Shown here: positions 4,979-5,477 of the stretch, in pieces
Position numbering within the stretch: position 1 is the first letter of the stretch
Layout of the letters: every line of letters begins with the position of its first letter
DNA from: Prevotellaceae bacterium
GTDB lineage: Bacteria; Bacteroidota; Bacteroidia; Bacteroidales; UBA932
DNA: 5,477 nucleotides
Reading direction: 5' to 3'
NCBI GenBank assembly: GCA_031273485.1
Contig: JAISRS010000063.1
Location: 1 to 5,477, forward strand
The notes under the pieces: generated by a model
The model's input: the letters and a program-made list of their open reading frames with translations, nothing else
Databases searched by the model: none
Told to the model about the DNA's origin: nothing
Program-made: the position numbers and the translations under genes

Positions 4979-5477
4979 ATGTTACTAAACGACAAAGAAT
5001 ATTTTGACATTCTGGGTGTTATAAAGCAGAAAATCCGCGAGGCTCAATACAGGGCTGTTCTTGGCGTCAATCAGGAGCAGATTATGCTGTTTTGGAATAT
5101 AGGTAAAACGATTATCGCCAATACAAAATACGGATCCAAGTTTATTGACAATTTGGCGAGAGATATTCAAGAAGATTTCCCTAACCTCAAAGGATATTCG
5201 GTTAGGAATCTGAAATATATGCGGAGATTTGCCGCGTTTTTCCCTGACATTCAAAAAGTGCAATCACTGCTTGCCCTTTTGAGTTGGACTCACAATTTGC
5301 GGATTATGGATGCTGTCACGACGGCTGCCCAGTATGAATGGTATGCGGAACAAACGATATCAAATGGCTGGTCTGTTCGCACGTTGGAATACCATCTTGA
5401 AACGCAAGGATATGAACGCCAGGCATTGCCACAGAATAAAGCGAGCAATTACAAAAGCGTATTGCCAAGTCTTCAAA
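4979..5477 (+). CDS. DUF1016/YhcG-family PD-(D/E)XK nuclease domain protein, N-terminal part (3' end outside window)
   Basis: The 166 codons in the window are open to the edge. The product starts M-L-L-N-D-K-E-Y-F and has the full N-terminal domain of the DUF1016 (YhcG) family: a helical opening (8-45) with L-F-W-N-I-G-K (37-43), Y-G-S-K-F-I-D-N-L-A-R-D-I (51-63), F-P-N-L-K-G-Y-S-V-R-N-L-K-Y-M (67-81), L-L-S-W-T-H-N-L (100-107) and E-W-Y-A-E-Q with N-G-W-S-V-R-T-L-E (129-137). Family members are about 330-380 aa, with a C-terminal PD-(D/E)XK nuclease domain that would lie beyond the window, so its catalytic residues cannot be checked. The precise role is unsettled; such genes often sit inside or beside type I restriction-modification operons, as here, 13 bases after the HsdM-HsdS stop. 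An hsdR gene probably follows. The family call is firm; participation in restriction is inference. Confidence 0.9.
   Translation, partial: MLLNDKEYFDILGVIKQKIREAQYRAVLGVNQEQIMLFWNIGKTIIANTKYGSKFIDNLARDIQEDFPNLKGYSVRNLKYMRRFAAFFPDIQKVQSLLALLSWTHNLRIMDAVTTAAQYEWYAEQTISNGWSVRTLEYHLETQGYERQALPQNKASNYKSVLPSLQ

Noticed and set aside
4985..5263. 92-codon minus-strand frame at the window end
   Set aside because: It is antisense to the well-supported DUF1016 gene.
1..5477. CRISPR arrays, tRNA and rRNA genes
   Set aside because: No regularly spaced direct repeats with spacers and no recognisable tRNA or rRNA sequence were seen.

Overview
The window looks like a defence or mobile-element locus from a member of the Bacteroidota. 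The evidence is two matches to the Bacteroidota promoter box TAnnTTTG, AT-rich leaders with few Shine-Dalgarno sites, an HU-HIG type histone-like protein typical of the phylum, and a tyrosine recombinase tail of the TTQIYA type common there. Every gene supported here lies on the + strand.

Layout. (1) 3-386 is the 3' end of a tyrosine recombinase; its catalytic-tyrosine motif lies in the first 25 bases and a long C-terminal extension follows. (2) 387-705 holds a promoter and a broken XRE-type regulator gene. About 30 codons of the helix-turn-helix remain and then run abruptly into the leader of the next gene. (3) 706-2303 is a tight three-gene cluster: an HU-like DNA-binding protein, an unrecognised 264-aa soluble protein, and a 144-aa four-helix membrane protein whose start overlaps the stop before it (ATGA). 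The soluble/membrane pair resembles, in size, order and parts of its sequence as I remember them, the RexA/RexB phage-exclusion pair of lambda. (4) 2304-2547 is intergenic, with a dispersed-repeat-like segment carrying two GTA-loop mini-hairpins. (5) 2548-4965 is a type I restriction-modification methyltransferase fused in frame to a complete two-TRD specificity subunit. (6) 4979 to the window end is the start of a DUF1016/YhcG-family PD-(D/E)XK nuclease gene, translated from a good Shine-Dalgarno site 13 bases after the fusion gene. A restriction subunit gene (hsdR) is not in the window and would be expected nearby.

How the parts fit. The fusion protein would both recognise and methylate a bipartite DNA site; the missing HsdR would cut unmodified phage DNA. 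The DUF1016 protein is a frequent passenger of such operons. The HU plus RexAB-like cluster could be a second, abortive-infection style layer. The recombinase and the regulator remnant show that the region has been rearranged.

The most notable signals are the possible RexAB-like pair and a run of four 7-bp AATTNNG units inside the HsdS spacer. Loss or gain of one unit would put a stop codon between the two target recognition domains. A second pair of the same units sits across the HsdS stop codon exactly 600 bases downstream, which suggests the specificity part was built by joining two half-genes.
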